Source of the DNA: a virus
Direction: 5' to 3' (one strand)
Length of the DNA: 64,000 nucleotides
IMG/VR virus record: IMGVR_UViG_3300031524_001640
Span: 1 to 64,000 of that record
The translations under genes were made by a program, and so were the position numbers. Numbering within the stretch: the first letter of the stretch is position 1; the number at the start of each line of letters is the position of its first letter. The notes under the pieces are model-generated. The model did no database searches, was not told the origin of the DNA, and worked only from the letters and a program-made list of their open reading frames with translations. Below are positions 35,176-44,987 of this stretch, piece by piece.

Positions 35176-37410
35176 TTGGCAACTACAAATAACATAGAAA
35201 CGATTCGTGGGAACATACTCCGTGTTGTGTACCGACAACCAGAGGGATTGTGGAAGATAGGTGTCGTTAGAGAGCTAGATTACACTACATGTAAGTCAAA
35301 GCATAAAGAGATTACAGTAACTGGGTACATGCCAGAAGCAGATATCGATGAGTGCATAGAATTTACTGGTAATTGGGAAGACCATAAAATATATGGAAGA
35401 CAGTTTAAAGCAACTAGTTCCATTAGACTTATTCCTACATCTACCGCTGGTTTAGAAAAGTTCCTATACAAAGAGATAAAGGGAGTAGGACCAGTCATAG
35501 CAAGAAGAATGGCTGTACACTTCGGTAGTGAGCTGAAGTTCATACTGGACAATAACCCAAATAGGTTAACTGAAGTAGTCGGGATAACACAAGCCAAGGC
35601 AAAGAAAATAGCAGATAACTGGGCGATGACTGTACCACAACAGCCATTGAAGATTTTCCTAGCTCATCATGGGATTAGTCCTGATTGGTCTAGGAAAATT
35701 ACTAATGAGTTTGGAGCTAACGCACAGGTCACACTCATCGAAAACCCTTATAGACTAACACAAGTAGAGGGTATTGGGTTTAAAACTGCTGATAAAATGG
35801 CGCTGCTAATAAGTTCTAGCTGGGCTACATCCCCAGAAAGAGTTAGGGCAGCTTTCACCTTTGTACTACAAGAAGCCACGGTAAATGGGCATTGCTTCTT
35901 AGATAGAGGTAAGCTTATAGAAGAAGTAATAGTATTCACTGGTGCTAGCAGTGAAATTACTAATGTAGAACTAGATAATGTTATATCTTCAGGGACTTTA
36001 ATCCAAGAAACAATTAAAGATCGAGCTGGCAATGAATTAAAGATTCTTTACTTACCTATGATACATAAAGCTGAGGTAGACCTCACCAAAAGATTGGTGG
36101 AAATGGCCACTCATAGGTTTACACCTAATCCTAACCTAGAAGATAGGTTACAAGCTGTTCAGAAGGAACATAACATGGTTCTTAGTTCTGAACAGAAAGA
36201 AGCTGTATTAAAAGCCTTTTCCTACCATGGATCTATTATTACTGGTGGTCCGGGTACCGGGAAAACGACAACCACCTTGACTATTGTACGTGTGGCAGAG
36301 AGACTAGGATTGAATGTAGTTTTAGCTTGTCCCACAGGTAGAGCAGCCAAGAGGCTAGCAGAAGTAAGTGAAAGAGAAGCATCTACTATTCATAGATTAT
36401 TAGGATTCAATAAGATAACAGGACAGTTTACACACAATGCTTGGGATCCTATTGATGCTGATCTATTGATCTTAGACGAGTTCTCAATGGTAGATCTTGA
36501 CCTAGCTAATAAACTATTTGATGCTGTTCCACCTCATTGTTCAGTGATTATTATTGGGGATGTAGATCAGTTACCTGCTGTAGGGCCCGGGATGGTGCTA
36601 CGTGATATCATAGACTGTGGAAAGCTCCCAATGACAGTACTAGATACTGTATTCAGACAAGCGGAAGGCTCTCTTATCATAAAGAATGCCCATCATATAC
36701 GTAGGGGTGAGGCTCCAGTATTCTTTCCAAAGGATGTAGTATCTAACATGTATCTAATGAGTGTACCACGTACTTATAGTGAAGATGCTGGAAAGAAAAT
36801 GGAAGATGTCCATTGGTTAAAGGAGACTTTGATTTCACTGGTAACTAAGTACATACCACAGAAACTATTCCTTAATTCCATAAGAGATGTACAAGTTCTA
36901 GTACCAATGAAGAAAAACTCTGCTGGTGTAATAGAACTAAATGAAGTGTTAAGAACAGCACTGAACCCAGAGGGTTGTCTAGTTGGTAAAGCTGGCTTCC
37001 GTATTGGTGACAGAGTTATGCAGATGAAGAACAACTACAAGTTAGAGGTTTTCAATGGGGACATAGGCTTTGTGATGGGCTATGACCATACTGAAGATAC
37101 TATGCAAGTAGAAATAGATAACGTTACTGTAAACTATGATGATGAAGATGAAAAGGAATTACAGTTAGCCTATGCTACTACTATACATAAGTCACAAGGT
37201 AGCGAATACCCAGTGACTATAGTTGTTATGTTATGGCAACATCGCCCTATGTTAGAGAGAAACCTATTATACACAGCTACTACCAGAGCTAAGAGAATGG
37301 CTTTATTTCTGGGGACACAAGAAGCGATTAACTTCGCAGTGAACAATGGTGAAGTCCGTAAAAGAAACACATTTCTTATGCAGAGATTAAGAAAAGCCTT
37401 AACCCCATAA
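35176..37410 (+). CDS. recD2: RecD2-like DNA helicase
   Basis: 744 residues from TTG. The N-terminal OB region and helix-hairpin-helix repeats (KGVGPVIARRMAVHFG; VVGITQAKAKKIADNW; VEGIGFKTADKMA) precede the SF1B helicase core: Walker A GGPGTGKTTTT (about residues 356-366), Walker B LLILDEFSMVD, motif III GDVDQLPAVGPG, and C-terminal ATTIHKSQGSEYP and YTATTRAK. A 5'-3' helicase for recombination or replication restart, alone without RecBC. Confidence 0.92.
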   Translation: MATTNNIETIRGNILRVVYRQPEGLWKIGVVRELDYTTCKSKHKEITVTGYMPEADIDECIEFTGNWEDHKIYGRQFKATSSIRLIPTSTAGLEKFLYKEIKGVGPVIARRMAVHFGSELKFILDNNPNRLTEVVGITQAKAKKIADNWAMTVPQQPLKIFLAHHGISPDWSRKITNEFGANAQVTLIENPYRLTQVEGIGFKTADKMALLISSSWATSPERVRAAFTFVLQEATVNGHCFLDRGKLIEEVIVFTGASSEITNVELDNVISSGTLIQETIKDRAGNELKILYLPMIHKAEVDLTKRLVEMATHRFTPNPNLEDRLQAVQKEHNMVLSSEQKEAVLKAFSYHGSIITGGPGTGKTTTTLTIVRVAERLGLNVVLACPTGRAAKRLAEVSEREASTIHRLLGFNKITGQFTHNAWDPIDADLLILDEFSMVDLDLANKLFDAVPPHCSVIIIGDVDQLPAVGPGMVLRDIIDCGKLPMTVLDTVFRQAEGSLIIKNAHHIRRGEAPVFFPKDVVSNMYLMSVPRTYSEDAGKKMEDVHWLKETLISLVTKYIPQKLFLNSIRDVQVLVPMKKNSAGVIELNEVLRTALNPEGCLVGKAGFRIGDRVMQMKNNYKLEVFNGDIGFVMGYDHTEDTMQVEIDNVTVNYDDEDEKELQLAYATTIHKSQGSEYPVTIVVMLWQHRPMLERNLLYTATTRAKRMALFLGTQEAINFAVNNGEVRKRNTFLMQRLRKALTP

Positions 37411-37420
37411 CTAGGAGGGT

Positions 37421-37789
37421 ATGATGCCACCATTATTGGTAGGTGTAACACATGCAATAGTAACAACTTGCACAGAGGAAGTCTATAAAAATACTGGTGT
37501 ACTAGCTTACGTTGATCTTTGTATTGTGGAAGATGGGAATGCTATAAGAGGTATCCCATACAAGAAAATAGCGTCTAAAGTATTTGCTTTTCAGAGCCCA
37601 AATACGGTACAATATAGGAATGGCAGTAAAGAAGTTGTTACTGCCTTCTCTGGGTCCATTGATACAGAGATTTGTACCAAAGCTCTACGCGCTATGGAAC
37701 ATGTAAAGAAGCTAGGAAAGTTCAAGTTTAATACTAGGTACCGTGTGTCTAGTGTTGGGGCTGTGGAAGAACCAGCCGTAAAAGGATAA
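37421..37789 (+). CDS. Hypothetical protein, 122 aa
   Basis: LVGVTHAIVTTCTEEVYKNTGVLAYVDLCIVEDGNAI; beta-rich. TAGGAGG upstream. Not recognised. Confidence 0.6.
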   Translation: MMPPLLVGVTHAIVTTCTEEVYKNTGVLAYVDLCIVEDGNAIRGIPYKKIASKVFAFQSPNTVQYRNGSKEVVTAFSGSIDTEICTKALRAMEHVKKLGKFKFNTRYRVSSVGAVEEPAVKG

Positions 37790-37794
37790 ATAAA

Positions 37795-37965
37795 ATTCCT
37801 ATATACGAATATATATGCCCTAAATGTAAAGAAACCTTTGAAGTAATCGTGGCCCACTACGATACAGATAAAAAAGAACCTTGTTCAAAGTGTGGGGAAC
37901 TTGCTACTTTCACGATCAGAGATCGAAAAGGTACCAAGTTTTTATTTAATTACCCGGAGCCATAG
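37795..37965 (+). CDS. FmdB-like zinc ribbon protein with ATT start
   Basis: 56 residues. Aligns to the FmdB/regulatory zinc ribbon family: (M)PIYEYICPKCKETFEV...EPCSKCGELATFTI, two CxxC pairs. The family starts MPIYEY, and the codon at M here is ATT, with AAAAGGA upstream. Rare ATT initiation is known in bacteria. Overlooked by ATG-based calling. Confidence 0.7.
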   Translation: MPIYEYICPKCKETFEVIVAHYDTDKKEPCSKCGELATFTIRDRKGTKFLFNYPEP

Positions 37966-37972
37966 AAAACAG

Positions 37973-38728
37973 ATGCCAGAAATTAGATTCCCAGTAGACA
38001 AAGTTACTGAGGAGAATCGCGAAGAAGTACTAAGAAAGTTAGAAGAATATTTCGAACCTTCAGAAGTTTCATTTAGACCACAGAGTGTTAACTATAGAGC
38101 TAAGACAGCAGTAGCAGCAGCATACGCAGATACCCGTGTGTACTACGATCGACTTAATAAAGTAGTTGGTCGTTGGAACTGGGGCGTAAAGATCGAAAAC
38201 ATGTACCCAACTGACTATCAGAAGTTAGTTAAGGGTAAGAAGGGTTATGGTAGCTCACCAGCTACAGAAGATAAGGTATACCCCGGTAACAAGATAGGTT
38301 GTGTGGTAACCGTATGGATCGATGGATTAGGCGTAGCTAGCGATACAGGAGAGAAGGAAGGTAGCGATGAGAATGCCTTTACTTCTGCCTTTGCACAGGC
38401 TGTTAAAAGATGTATATCTACCTTCGGTCCGGGAAAGTACTTCTATCAGATGGAAGCAATGGAATTTCCATACGATTCTGATGCAAGGAAGTGGGTAGTA
38501 GAACCTAAGCTACCAGATCACTTTATACCCACACAGAAGTGTGAAGATTGCAGTGAACCTATAACTACTACAATTCTAACCGTGAATAACAGGGAAGTTA
38601 CTCTTACTATACCAGAAGTTCTTTCGAATAGTAAGCAAAAGTACAACGCGAATCTTTGTGTTTCTTGTCAGAAGAAACGTCATATATCAAGTGTTTCTCA
38701 AGAGAGTCACGATAGACTAAGTAATTAA
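37973..38728 (+). CDS. Rad52/Rad22-like single-strand annealing protein
   Basis: 251 residues from ATG 37973. EEYFEPSEVSFRPQSVNYRAKTAVAAAYADTRVYYDRLNKVVGRWNW then DTGEKEGSDENAFTSAFAQAVKRCISTFGPGKYFYQ is the Rad52-family DNA-binding core used by phage annealases (Sak type). C-terminal CEDC...CVSC zinc knuckle. Anneals ssDNA with the phage SSB during recombination. Confidence 0.9.
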   Translation: MPEIRFPVDKVTEENREEVLRKLEEYFEPSEVSFRPQSVNYRAKTAVAAAYADTRVYYDRLNKVVGRWNWGVKIENMYPTDYQKLVKGKKGYGSSPATEDKVYPGNKIGCVVTVWIDGLGVASDTGEKEGSDENAFTSAFAQAVKRCISTFGPGKYFYQMEAMEFPYDSDARKWVVEPKLPDHFIPTQKCEDCSEPITTTILTVNNREVTLTIPEVLSNSKQKYNANLCVSCQKKRHISSVSQESHDRLSN

Positions 38729-38743
38729 AGTGGGAGAAGCCTT

Positions 38744-39904
38744 ATGAGGCTCAAAGTAAACATTGGAAGCCTGGTTGACGCTGTCAACCAGGTTTTTGCT
38801 ACTGCGGATAAACGTGCTACCTCCACTGCTTGTGTGTATATACAAGCGGTGAAGAAATCAGCAGATCAGCAGTTTTTATATATCTATTCTACAAATCTAC
38901 TTTCAGAAACCCTAACTAAAATACCAGCTATCATTGAGGAAGAGGGTAAAGTTCTTCTTAACCCAGATCAATTAATAGGTGGCTTGCAAGGCAGACCAAG
39001 AGACGACGAGATTGCTCTTACGTTAGAATCAGAAGGCAAGAAAATAAAGGTAGCCTTTGGTAAGGCTAAATTCCATGTTACTGCAGATATAAACGTTATT
39101 GCTGTTGAAAATCAGCTAAAGAAGTTACCATTTACGGAACCTTCTATCTTCAAGGTTAATGGTAAAGACATGGCAGAGTTCATTCGTCGTGCTCAGTTCT
39201 GTATACCAACAGATAACACTGGACAAAGTAACATATTTAGTTGTTTGAATGTAGTAAGTACATCTACTGGGTATGAAGGTCAAGCTACAGATAACTGTAT
39301 AGCTGTAAGTGTAATCGTTAAAGCATCTAAAGCACAACCGGGGGAATTAGAAGGAATTAAGTTACCTCAAGCTTCCCTAGCCCCTTTAGGTAAACTATTA
39401 GGTAAGAGATCCACAGAAGTAATAAACATAATTAGGTATGGGAACAATAAAATAGTGTTTAAATGTGGTGACACTATGTATGGCACTATCTTATTGTCTG
39501 GTAAATATCCTAATCTAACTAGTGTGTTTGAGAAGAAGGGGAATATCACTTTCACTATCGATAGGATGGCTTTTAAAGCTGCCTTAGATAGGGCAAATAC
39601 CTTTCGGAACTCCAAGGGATACGTAGACATAGAGTTAAAGAAAGCGGAATTATATATAACTACCAAGAATGACTCTGGGGTAGGTGACTCTTATGATGTT
39701 CTACCAGTAATGTTACCAGCGGATGTTAACACAGAGGAACCAATAAAGATAGCTATTGGTATAGACTACTTGTCTAATATAGTTAGTGTATCTAAGTCTC
39801 TAACTCTGAAAGTTGGGATTACTGGTCCGTTACAGCCATTAGTTATTACTGATGGTGAGGATGAAATAACAACTAAATATGTTGTTATGGGGATAAAACC
39901 ATAG
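38744..39904 (+). CDS. dnaN: Sliding clamp (DnaN-like beta subunit)
   Basis: 386 residues, the length of bacterial beta clamps. Three-domain layout visible: N-terminal VDAVNQVFATADKR, IYSTNLLSETLTKIPAIIEEEGKVLLNPDQL; middle KVNGKDMAEFIRRAQFCIPTDNTG; C-terminal GITGPLQPLVITDGEDEITTKYVVMGIKP, matching the clamp's P-G-P and V(M)P(M/I) end. Tethers DNA polymerase. AGGCTTATG start with GGGAGAAG SD. Confidence 0.88.
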   Translation: MRLKVNIGSLVDAVNQVFATADKRATSTACVYIQAVKKSADQQFLYIYSTNLLSETLTKIPAIIEEEGKVLLNPDQLIGGLQGRPRDDEIALTLESEGKKIKVAFGKAKFHVTADINVIAVENQLKKLPFTEPSIFKVNGKDMAEFIRRAQFCIPTDNTGQSNIFSCLNVVSTSTGYEGQATDNCIAVSVIVKASKAQPGELEGIKLPQASLAPLGKLLGKRSTEVINIIRYGNNKIVFKCGDTMYGTILLSGKYPNLTSVFEKKGNITFTIDRMAFKAALDRANTFRNSKGYVDIELKKAELYITTKNDSGVGDSYDVLPVMLPADVNTEEPIKIAIGIDYLSNIVSVSKSLTLKVGITGPLQPLVITDGEDEITTKYVVMGIKP

Positions 39905-40071
39905 TGATCGACTTCATTGTGTCAATACTAGCCACAAAGAAGTTCTGGATGCTTGTACTTTGTAGCTTTACAATGGTGCTGATGACGTCATGGAGGTTCC
40001 AATTAAGAGACGAAATATTCTGGGACGCTTCAGCTACAATTGGTAGGAGAAAACGAACGTGGGGCAATTAA
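39904..40071 (+). CDS. Small membrane protein, 55 aa
   Basis: GTG start overlapping the clamp stop (TAGTG). Hydrophobic MIDFIVSILATKKFWMLVLC, then basic tail. Overlaps the UDG gene start. Confidence 0.45.
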   Translation: MIDFIVSILATKKFWMLVLCSFTMVLMTSWRFQLRDEIFWDASATIGRRKRTWGN

Positions 40072-40754
40072 CATTCCTTGTAACAGATACAAAATCGAAT
40101 ATAAAAGAGGACCCTAGGGTAGTAATCAAAGAACTATCCAAAACCTGTAATGAATGTAGGTTATCTTATTTACACCCAGACAATAGGGGATTAATTCTAC
40201 GTGGTAACCCAGATGGAAATGTAGCGGTCATAGGCGAAGCGCCGGGCGATACAGAAACAGAACGTGGGCAGCCGTTAGTAGGTGTATCAGGTAGAGAGTG
40301 GGATAAGTGGGCAAGATTCATAAATCTAGACCAGAACAGATGTTTATTAACAAATGTAGTTCAATGTCAACCGGGAAAACAAAGGGTAGATGGCAGACTT
40401 TCACAGAAACCTCCAGATAAAGATGAAATAAAAGCCTGCTTTGGTAGTAGAACCCTTCGTGTGCTTACTGCTATGCCAAACTTAGAAGTGGTTATAACTT
40501 TAGGCTGGGTAGCGGCTAAAACCATACTTGGAGGGGAACCGAAAGGAAACACTCATGAAGGACGGTGGTTTACTACTTCTATTTTACCAAACATCGCTGT
40601 ATTCTGCATGGTACACCCAGCTTATCTACTTAGAGAGCCTTCTCCAGAGAAGACTGGTAGAGTGGAACAAAACTTACTCCTATTTAAGAGAGAATACTTA
40701 GATTCAAATAAGATACTAGATTTAATGAAAGAGATTAGTGAAACAAATGGATAA
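40059..40754 (+). CDS. Family 4-type uracil-DNA glycosylase
   Basis: 231 residues from GTG. TCNECRLSYLHPDNRG and CQPGKQR supply Cys ligands for a 4Fe-4S cluster; IGEAPGDTETERGQPLVGVSGRE is the catalytic loop; MVHPAYLLRE is motif B; ITLGWVAAKTILG in between. Removes uracil from DNA. Iron-sulfur dependence is notable next to a phage iscU. Confidence 0.88.
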   Translation: MGQLTFLVTDTKSNIKEDPRVVIKELSKTCNECRLSYLHPDNRGLILRGNPDGNVAVIGEAPGDTETERGQPLVGVSGREWDKWARFINLDQNRCLLTNVVQCQPGKQRVDGRLSQKPPDKDEIKACFGSRTLRVLTAMPNLEVVITLGWVAAKTILGGEPKGNTHEGRWFTTSILPNIAVFCMVHPAYLLREPSPEKTGRVEQNLLLFKREYLDSNKILDLMKEISETNG

Positions 40755-41388
40755 GCTTGATATGTCTGGTCTAAATGTAATTGTGCAAAGAAATAACTAC
40801 TCCACAAATTGGAGAGATAGATTTAAAGTAGCTAGCATATCTATTAATGAAGTTGAGCCTCACATAAAAATAAAAGATAGATACGAATCTATATTTTATC
40901 AAATAGGTTTTCATTCGAAAGAGTCAGTACCAGAGACATCTGTATACTTTGAAGGTAATGATTGGGCTCTCCGTGACCTTGTAAATGATATGTATAACGC
41001 AATGCAGTTAGAAATAAAGTGTGAGACCCCAACTAATTGGCCTTTGTATAGAAAACGACAATACCTACCATCTGTTGAGCTTAAGGAATGTGGTATACAA
41101 TGTTATAGGTGTGGTCTAGGTAGACGTAGCTACTTTATATGTAAAAGAATATTAGTTTCTCCTGATATCCCGGTTCTAGATAAGCCTATCATGAGTAGAA
41201 TTGACTTCCATAACAATGCTCGTGGTGGAGGGTACCCAATATCTATATACGGATCAAAAGTAGATGTGTTTTCTCTATGTTCTTCATTATACCTAGCTAT
41301 TGGTGAATTTAGGACAGTAGAAGACTTTTCTCCAGAATCCTTTCTACGTACTGGACCTATAATAACAGAAATTGATATTTCTTTCTAA
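40738..41388 (+). CDS. Hypothetical protein, 216 aa
   Basis: Alpha/beta with CYRCGLGRR near residue 120. Overlaps the UDG end by 17 bases. Not recognised. Confidence 0.65.
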   Translation: MKQMDKLDMSGLNVIVQRNNYSTNWRDRFKVASISINEVEPHIKIKDRYESIFYQIGFHSKESVPETSVYFEGNDWALRDLVNDMYNAMQLEIKCETPTNWPLYRKRQYLPSVELKECGIQCYRCGLGRRSYFICKRILVSPDIPVLDKPIMSRIDFHNNARGGGYPISIYGSKVDVFSLCSSLYLAIGEFRTVEDFSPESFLRTGPIITEIDISF

Positions 41389-41399
41389 GAGGTTATAAA

Positions 41400-42296
41400 A
41401 TGAGCGATACAACTCCAGAACATTCTTTCCTTATAAATCCACAGCTAGCTAAGACACTGAATCCAAAGAGATTTAAAATTACCAAGCCATGGTGGTTGGA
41501 ACCAAAACTAGATGGTTTACGTGGTGTTATCGTAGATAATAAAGGTAAGGCAGTTGGATTTAGCCGTAATGGTAAGCCATTCTGGAACATTGATCATATA
41601 CTAGAACAACTTACTCGCAAACAGTTTGCTAATCATTTCCTCGATGGTGAATTCTTCAGTGAGAATTGGAATAAATCCATGTCTATTCTGAAGAGACAGA
41701 GAGAACCACATCCTGACGCTGCTAACATTAGGTTTAATATCTTTGATATGGTACCCCTAGTACATGGCCAGTTGTGTGGGACAGATGCCCCACTACGAGA
41801 TAGATATGCTAAGCTAGAAAATGCTTTGAGTTCTGCTAACCCTAATGGTGTGATACTTGTTGAACACCAAATAGTTACATCTTATGCTCAGATACAAGAA
41901 GAGTACGTTCACTTGTTAGAGAAGGGCTATGAAGGTGGAATGGTTAAGGATCCTGACGGACCTTATGAACTAGGCAGACGCTCCCCATATTGGTTAAAGA
42001 TTAAGCCATGGACAGACGCTGATTTATTTGTTACTGAAGCCTATGAGGGTAATGGTAAGCATGTAGGAAGGTTAGGCAAGGTTCTACTTGAAGGGGATGT
42101 AGAGTGGAATGACAAATCTTACCACGTTATCTCCGAATGTGGCACTGGTTTTGATGACACCCAGAGGGAAACCTTCTGGAAAATGTATAAAGAAGGCAAG
42201 CTAATCGATCAAATATTTGAAGTAAAGTTTCAGGAAATAACAGAAGATAAATCCATGAGATTTCCTGTATTTAATCGTTTGAGGTTAGACAAATAA
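41400..42296 (+). CDS. ATP-dependent DNA ligase
   Basis: 298 residues. Motif I EPKLDGLRG with nucleotidyl Lys (about residue 35), FSRNGKPFWN (RxG), FLDGEFF (motif III), NIFDM, EGGMVKDPDGPY (motif IV) and WLKIKPW (motif V), then an OB domain. Small T7-type ligase sealing nicks in replication and repair. Confidence 0.92.
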   Translation: MSDTTPEHSFLINPQLAKTLNPKRFKITKPWWLEPKLDGLRGVIVDNKGKAVGFSRNGKPFWNIDHILEQLTRKQFANHFLDGEFFSENWNKSMSILKRQREPHPDAANIRFNIFDMVPLVHGQLCGTDAPLRDRYAKLENALSSANPNGVILVEHQIVTSYAQIQEEYVHLLEKGYEGGMVKDPDGPYELGRRSPYWLKIKPWTDADLFVTEAYEGNGKHVGRLGKVLLEGDVEWNDKSYHVISECGTGFDDTQRETFWKMYKEGKLIDQIFEVKFQEITEDKSMRFPVFNRLRLDK

Positions 42297-42306
42297 TACT
42301 GGAAAT

Positions 42307-42561
42307 ATGGAAACTACTGAGAAAGAACTATCTGATTTACTTAAGAAATATCGTAATGCCGATCATCTAAACAATGCGGAGTGGTCATGTTTACGAGAGC
42401 TAGTAAAAGCTGCTAGGACGGCAGAGACCAAGGCTGCTGAGCTACGTATAGAAAGATTGGAAGAGCTTCTACGTGAGGCATTAATTGAAATTAAACACGA
42501 TAATTATGAAGACGCTGGGTGCCTACGCTGCCAAATAAACGACGCCCTGAAGAAGGATTAG
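42307..42561 (+). CDS. Coiled-coil protein, 84 aa
   Basis: Long helix LVKAARTAETKAAELRIERLEELLREALIEIK. Not recognised. Confidence 0.6.
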   Translation: METTEKELSDLLKKYRNADHLNNAEWSCLRELVKAARTAETKAAELRIERLEELLREALIEIKHDNYEDAGCLRCQINDALKKD

Positions 42562-42571
42562 GTAATAGGAA

Positions 42572-42739
42572 ATGAAAATCTACTATGTAAATGTATCACT
42601 AAGAGTAGCTGACTCAGAAGATGTAGATGCTGAGAGCAATGCAGTAGAGATAGATGATGAGACAATAAGGGTAGATGATGACCCAGATCAAGCGTATACA
42701 GATTACCAAGGTGCCCTCTATCCATTACGTAGGGAGTAG
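42572..42739 (+). CDS. Very acidic hypothetical protein, 55 aa
   Basis: MKIYYVNVSLRVADSEDVDA, then an Asp-rich middle; possible DNA mimic by charge only. TAATAGGAAATG start. Confidence 0.5.
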   Translation: MKIYYVNVSLRVADSEDVDAESNAVEIDDETIRVDDDPDQAYTDYQGALYPLRRE

Positions 42740-42762
42740 ATAAGCAATAAATAGGAGATGCT

Positions 42763-42945
42763 ATGTGTGAGCCTTATGTCGGACAGAAAATTATCATAAA
42801 TCTTAAAGCTCCTTATTTCAATGGTGAACCAGCAGTCATAGCATACATAGGGGATAAAGGAGTTTCTGTATACTTATCATCAGATGCTTACTCAGACTTT
42901 GATGAATGTATACCATTGAATTATGGAGAATGGGACGAGGATTAA
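42763..42945 (+). CDS. Hypothetical protein, 60 aa
   Basis: VGQKIIINLKAPYFNGEPAVIAYIGDKGVSVYL has KOW/SH3-like spacing, similar in style to the MDR family. AGGAGATG start. Confidence 0.6.
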   Translation: MCEPYVGQKIIINLKAPYFNGEPAVIAYIGDKGVSVYLSSDAYSDFDECIPLNYGEWDED

Positions 42946-42946
42946 A

Positions 42947-43681
42947 ATGGAGAATGAGAAGGAAAAAGAGGTAGTACCAGTAGTCCAGCCGGAGCCTGAG
43001 AAAGTGGAAGTAACTAAATATCACATACGTGAGGTTATACCCAAGCTTAAGCAAGAGAATGCTAGACTGATCCGTAAGAGGTACTTAGAAACTAATATGC
43101 GTGAGTACCTATTACAGATAGAGCCAATAGAACTACAGCAGAAATACTTAGAACTCCATGACGCCTACCCAGCATTCAGAAAATTATGTGCTGGTGCTAA
43201 GCATCATCACTGGTGGGTAGGTGGACTAGACCAACACTGTTGTGAGATGTTAGGTATGGGGTTAGACATCATGGAACTATATCCAGGGGACTTTACCTTC
43301 TCTAAAACAGACTTAATTATAACTATCTTCCTTCATGATTTTGCTAAGGTGTGGCTATACCGTGAGATTACAGATGAAGATAGACAGAGAAATAGTAAAA
43401 AGTTTCTACCTGCACAAGTGTTTACTTATAGGGAAAATGTCTATGACATTCTTACTCCAGAAGCAAAGACAGCAGTAGAGTTAATGAAGAGGGGCATACC
43501 AACAACAGAGGAACAGTGGTCAGCTGTCTGCTTTGCTGAAGGTGGCTTCTCATCTGAACACTTTGGTTTTGGTAGAGCGGTTACTACAAGTGAAAGTGTT
43601 TATAAACGTAATCCATTGGCTACATTTACAGCTATGTTAGATTCTTATAGTTCACAAATACTAGGCAGATCGCTCATTTAA
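42947..43681 (+). CDS. HD-domain hydrolase
   Basis: 244 residues. AKHHHWWVGGLDQHCCEM (first His), LIITIFLHDFAKVW (HD), and a distal Asp-containing DSYSS. Fits the HD phosphohydrolase fold acting on nucleotides or phosphodiesters; substrate unknown. Charged N-terminal 60 residues. In the nucleotide module. Confidence 0.75.
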   Translation: MENEKEKEVVPVVQPEPEKVEVTKYHIREVIPKLKQENARLIRKRYLETNMREYLLQIEPIELQQKYLELHDAYPAFRKLCAGAKHHHWWVGGLDQHCCEMLGMGLDIMELYPGDFTFSKTDLIITIFLHDFAKVWLYREITDEDRQRNSKKFLPAQVFTYRENVYDILTPEAKTAVELMKRGIPTTEEQWSAVCFAEGGFSSEHFGFGRAVTTSESVYKRNPLATFTAMLDSYSSQILGRSLI

Positions 43682-43716
43682 GATTAGGAATAGTTGTAGG
43701 GAGAAGTTTAGTTTAA

Positions 43717-43935
43717 ATGAATATACGTATAACTGCAGCAGACGTAATGCTATTGGTAGCTGGGTTACCTGTACATATTGGTATAAAAGGTAACAACACC
43801 GAAGAGATAATTATCATTCCTGAGGGTACATCACTCAACGACTTGATAAAAATAGCTAATAATAGAGACACTCTTTCCAGTGAAACTGATGCTGATGTTA
43901 AATATTTTGATGATTTTAATATAGAGGAACCGTAG
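43717..43935 (+). CDS. Hypothetical protein, 72 aa
   Basis: MNIRITAADVMLLVAGLPVHIGIKGNN; small beta-rich protein. Stop overlaps the clamp-loader GTG. Confidence 0.55.
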   Translation: MNIRITAADVMLLVAGLPVHIGIKGNNTEEIIIIPEGTSLNDLIKIANNRDTLSSETDADVKYFDDFNIEEP

Positions 43936-44987
43936 TGGACCAAAATCTTAGTATAACGTGTCGACCTAAACGTTTAGACATGATGGTTGGCACGCGTGGT
44001 ATAACAGATCAAATTCGTAATCAAATAGCCAATGGTAGAATCCCCAAAGTCTGGCTTTTCATTGGAGAGCCGGGCTCTGGGAAAACCACTATAGCTAGGA
44101 TCATAGCTGTATCTTTACAATGTAAACATGTAAAAGAGTTTGGTGAGCCTTGTATAGAATGTATAAAAAAATATGATGAGAACTCATTTAGTATCACCGA
44201 ACAAAATGTACCAGATAACAATGGTATAGATGATGCTAGGGCATTGGTTAGCTTAGCTGGGAGATACCCCTTAGAAGGTGATCACAGGATAATTATACTA
44301 GATGAAGTTCATAAAACGACTGAACCAGCTCAAACTGTGTTGTTGAAGTCATTTGAAGAGGAATCCAGTAATACTATATGGATACTTTGTACCACGAATC
44401 CTGCCAAGTTATTACCAGCGATAAAGCGGAGATGTCTAACTTTTGTTCTGCCGGGGGTCAATGAAGACGGACTAGCAGAATTGGTAACCTGTGTTAATCT
44501 ACATTTGGCAGCAGCTAATCAACCTATGTTACCAGACAAAGTCTCTGATAAGCTAATAATAGCTCTCAAAGCTAATGGTATAACTAGCCCGGGGTTAGCT
44601 GTGATGGCTATGGAGAAGTGTTTAGCTGGTGCTAGTCCAGAAGAAGCTGCTCAACCTGTTGATCTTATTGGTGTTAATGTCTCTGAACTATGGCAAGCAG
44701 TTGTAACTGGTGATTGGATAAAGACTCGTGGTATCCTAAACAAAGCTAATACAGGGGATGGTAAAGCTATTCGTTCTGTATTAGCTAATAGATTTAAATG
44801 GTTACTACTCCAATCAGATGGTAAACGCGCTATGAGATGCGCTAATGCTATCCATGAACTATCTTTATATCAATCATGGGAAGACGGCTTAACGTTGTCT
44901 TCCACAGCAGCTAGTATCTACAAAATATGTTCTATGATAGTTGCTGCTAAAAAGGAAGACTCCGAGAATGCCGGAACCAAAGTGTAA
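43935..44987 (+). CDS. Clamp loader ATPase (DnaX/RFC-like)
   Basis: 350 residues from GTG overlapping the previous TAG. Walker A IGEPGSGKTTIAR (about residues 42-54), zinc module CKHVKEFGEPCIEC, Walker B RIIILDEVHK, sensor-1 WILCTTNPAKL and the SRC-like KRRCLTF. C-terminal collar helices. Loads the DnaN-like clamp at 38744. Confidence 0.9.
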   Translation: MDQNLSITCRPKRLDMMVGTRGITDQIRNQIANGRIPKVWLFIGEPGSGKTTIARIIAVSLQCKHVKEFGEPCIECIKKYDENSFSITEQNVPDNNGIDDARALVSLAGRYPLEGDHRIIILDEVHKTTEPAQTVLLKSFEEESSNTIWILCTTNPAKLLPAIKRRCLTFVLPGVNEDGLAELVTCVNLHLAAANQPMLPDKVSDKLIIALKANGITSPGLAVMAMEKCLAGASPEEAAQPVDLIGVNVSELWQAVVTGDWIKTRGILNKANTGDGKAIRSVLANRFKWLLLQSDGKRAMRCANAIHELSLYQSWEDGLTLSSTAASIYKICSMIVAAKKEDSENAGTKV

